A program made the translations under genes and the position numbers. Shown piece after piece: positions 61,933 through 64,000 of a stretch of DNA of 64,000 bases. This stretch comes from Metabacillus endolithicus (GTDB taxonomy: Bacteria > Bacillota > Bacilli > Bacillales > Bacillaceae). Location: positions 4,880,001-4,944,000 of the forward strand of contig NZ_CP095550.1 in assembly GCF_023078335.1 (NCBI RefSeq). The letters run 5' to 3'. The first letter of the stretch is position 1. Every line of letters starts with the position of its first letter. Under the pieces are notes generated by a model. That model saw only the letters and a list, made by a program, of their open reading frames with translations, was not told where the DNA came from and ran no database searches.

Positions 61933-63480
61933 ATGATTTTGCTAGATGGAGAAAGCTTAAGCTTGTCTACTTTACAAAAAGTCCTATTTGAAGGGGAGAA
62001 AATTGGATTCTCAGAAGAAAGCATAAAACGTGTGGAAGCAAGTAGAAAAGCCGTTGAAAAAATCGTTTCCGAGGAAAAAGTTGTTTATGGTATTACAACA
62101 GGCTTCGGCAAATTTAGTGATGTGTTTATTGAAAAAGAAGATGTTGAGCTACTTCAGCTCAATTTAATTCGTTCACATGCATGTGGAATTGGCGATCCGT
62201 TTCCAGAGGTTGTTTCACGAGCAATGCTTGTTTTACGTGCCAATGCCTTACTCAAAGGTTTTTCGGGTGTTCGTCCTATTATTATTAAAAGATTAATTGA
62301 TTTGGTAAATGCAGAAATTCATCCTATTATTCCACAACAAGGCTCTTTGGGCGCAAGTGGTGATCTAGCTCCACTTTCACATCTTGCTCTCGTGTTAATC
62401 GGAGAAGGTGAAGTGTTGTATAAAGGTCAAAAAACAAGAGCAATTCAAGCACTTCAACAAGAATCGCTTTCCCCGATCACCCTAATAGCAAAAGAGGGGC
62501 TAGCACTTATTAATGGCACACAAGCAATGACTGCAATGGGCGTAGTTGCGTATCTAGAAGCAGAAAAGTTAGCCTATCAAACCGATTTAATTGCATCGGT
62601 TACCATAGAGGGTTTAAGGGGAATAATTGATGCCTTCGACGAGGACATTCATCTTGCTCGTGGATATAAAGAGCAAATTGAGGTAGCCAGCCGAATTCGA
62701 ACCTATTTATCTGATAGTCTACTAACGACGAGACAGGGAGATATTCGCGTACAGGACGCCTATTCAATCAGATGCATTCCGCAAGTTCATGGGGCTTCAT
62801 GGCAAGCGTTAAATTATGTGAAAGAAAAACTTGAAATAGAAATGAATGCAGCAACAGATAATCCGTTACTTTTTCTTGATGGTGAAAAAGTATTATCTGG
62901 TGGAAACTTTCATGGTCAGCCAATTGCGTTTGCAATGGACTTTTTAAAAATAGCGATTGCTGAATTAGCCAATATCTCAGAGCGTCGAATTGAAAGATTA
63001 GTGAATCCTCAACTAAATGATTTACCTGCCTTTTTAAGCCCTGAGCCTGGTCTACAATCAGGTGCGATGATTATGCAATATGCCGCTGCGTCACTAGTCT
63101 CAGAAAACAAAACTTTGGCACATCCGGCTAGTGTGGATAGTATTCCTTCATCAGCTAATCAAGAAGATCACGTAAGCATGGGAACAATCGCTTCAAGACA
63201 TGCTTATCAAATTATCACAAATACTCGGCGAGTACTAGCGGTAGAAGCAATTTGCAGTATTCAAGCGTCTGAATTTCGTGGTATTCAAAAAATGTCAACC
63301 GTAACAAGGAAGTTTTATGAAGAAGCTAGAGTGATTGTTCCATCAATTAAAAATGATCGAGTTTTTTCAATCGATATTGAAGCAATGCACAATTGGTTAA
63401 AACATGGAACACAATCGATGCTAATGAATATGGGGGAAGAAGATGAATTCAAACAATATGGAGAAAATAAAGAGATATAG
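61933..63480 (+). CDS. hutH: Histidine ammonia-lyase
   Basis: 515 residues, full length. The MIO prosthetic group forms from Ala141-Ser142-Gly143 in [14 protein letters not shown]. Tyr52 of [10 protein letters not shown], the NGTQAMTA block, [15 protein letters not shown] and NATTDNPL-like NAATDNPL are all present. It converts L-histidine to trans-urocanate and ammonia, the first step of histidine use. ATG 61933 has GGAGGGAG upstream; the earlier in-frame ATG at 61915 lies before that site. It overlaps hutU by 38 bases. Confidence 0.96.
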   Translation: MILLDGESLSLSTLQKVLFEGEKIGFSEESIKRVEASRKAVEKIVSEEKVVYGITTGFGKFSDVFIEKEDVELLQLNLIRSHACGIGDPFPEVVSRAMLVLRANALLKGFSGVRPIIIKRLIDLVNAEIHPIIPQQGSLGASGDLAPLSHLALVLIGEGEVLYKGQKTRAIQALQQESLSPITLIAKEGLALINGTQAMTAMGVVAYLEAEKLAYQTDLIASVTIEGLRGIIDAFDEDIHLARGYKEQIEVASRIRTYLSDSLLTTRQGDIRVQDAYSIRCIPQVHGASWQALNYVKEKLEIEMNAATDNPLLFLDGEKVLSGGNFHGQPIAFAMDFLKIAIAELANISERRIERLVNPQLNDLPAFLSPEPGLQSGAMIMQYAAASLVSENKTLAHPASVDSIPSSANQEDHVSMGTIASRHAYQIITNTRRVLAVEAICSIQASEFRGIQKMSTVTRKFYEEARVIVPSIKNDRVFSIDIEAMHNWLKHGTQSMLMNMGEEDEFKQYGENKEI

Positions 63481-64000
63481 GGGAACAAGTCTAAATACAA
63501 AAGGATGGCAACAAGAGGCTGCTCTTCGTATGTTAATGAATAATTTAGATCAAGATGTTGCCGAAAATCCTGAGGAGCTTGTTGTGTATGGAGGAATTGG
63601 AAAAGCTGCTCGAAATTGGGAAAGTTTCGATGCAATCGTCACATCTTTAAAATCATTAGAAAATGATGAAACACTGCTCATTCAATCTGGTAAGCCTGTT
63701 GTTATGTTTAAAACACATGAAAATGCGCCGCGTGTTCTGATTGCCAATTCAAATCTTGTTCCGGCTTATGCAAACTGGGATACGTTTCATGAACTCGACC
63801 AAAAAGGACTTATGATGTACGGCCAAATGACGGCAGGCAGTTGGATTTATATAGGTTCACAAGGCATCGTTCAAGGCACATATGAAACGTTTGCTGAATT
63901 AGCAAAACAACATTTTCACTCTTCTCTTAAAGGGACGATAACATTAACATCTGGACTTGGAGGAATGGGTGGGGCACAACCTCTTGCTGTTACGATGAAT
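63443..64000 (+). CDS. hutU: Urocanate hydratase, N-terminal part (runs off the window)
   Basis: The first 186 residues of urocanase: [52 protein letters not shown]-type [21 protein letters not shown] and the NAD-site [11 protein letters not shown]. It adds water to urocanate, the second hut step. ATG 63443 lies inside the end of hutH behind GGGGAAG, so translation is probably coupled. hutI and hutG would be expected beyond the window. Confidence 0.95.
   Translation, partial: MNSNNMEKIKRYRGTSLNTKGWQQEAALRMLMNNLDQDVAENPEELVVYGGIGKAARNWESFDAIVTSLKSLENDETLLIQSGKPVVMFKTHENAPRVLIANSNLVPAYANWDTFHELDQKGLMMYGQMTAGSWIYIGSQGIVQGTYETFAELAKQHFHSSLKGTITLTSGLGGMGGAQPLAVTMN

Overview
The window comes from a low-GC, spore-forming member of the Bacillaceae. 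The evidence is an alpha/beta-type small acid-soluble spore protein (46.2 kb), B. subtilis-like HutP/HutH/HutU, a CsoR-CopZ-CopA set, a sigma-54 (SigL-type) promoter, Zur-like and cre-like boxes, strong AGGAGG ribosome sites and frequent TTG/GTG starts. It looks like ordinary chromosome. I see no rRNA, tRNA, phage, insertion sequence or CRISPR array.

Layout. 0-11.3 kb: a truncated LysM protein, an M20 amidohydrolase, a 4-OT tautomerase, a SET-domain protein, a TetR regulator whose likely operator recurs before a hydrolase/SDR operon, a Bcr-type efflux pump, an aldo/keto reductase, an Atl-like protein, an HMGL-type aldolase and a TPR lipoprotein. 11.4-15.7 kb: a membrane protein, then a second TetR regulator divergent from a class C beta-lactamase-like gene, an alpha/beta hydrolase and a zinc-finger/MBL protein, with two matching 16-bp operator-like palindromes. 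15.7-19.9 kb: the copper island csoR-copZ-copA plus a His-rich membrane-anchored protein. 20-28.7 kb: a PhzF remnant, a serine hydrolase, then a Nik/Opp-type ABC importer followed by a MATE exporter, behind a promoter with two Zur-like boxes. 28.9-34.8 kb: YdcF, polysaccharide deacetylase, SAP-domain protein, NSS symporter and a LysM-NlpC/P60 hydrolase. 34.9-41.5 kb: Fe-alcohol dehydrogenase, sensor kinase, sigma-54 activator and aldehyde dehydrogenase, the last behind a near-perfect -24/-12 promoter. 41.5-55.1 kb: small housekeeping and stress genes (deaminase, three DinB-like proteins, two GNATs, DUF421, SASP, diguanylate cyclase, GtrA, YitT, APC permease, Ndk). 55.3-61.2 kb: a BMP/Nup-type nucleoside or purine ABC importer followed by a Rieske oxygenase. 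61.3-64 kb: hutP, an attenuator leader, hutH and the start of hutU.

How the genes fit together. Four modules stand out: (1) a Zur-type regulated importer plus MATE exporter, which may be a zinc or zinc-chelate uptake system; (2) a purine-type importer coupled to a Rieske oxygenase; (3) an alcohol/aldehyde oxidation set with its own two-component sigma-54 activator and cre-like sites; (4) two independent TetR-operator pairs controlling hydrolase genes.

Data quality. At least 14 single-base frameshifts split otherwise well-conserved genes, several in short homopolymers. They look more like sequencing errors than mass gene decay, and I annotate these genes as single loci. Dispersed REP-like palindromes, an eight-unit ~21-bp tandem repeat and a cluster of CGGA/TCCG inverted repeats lie between genes.
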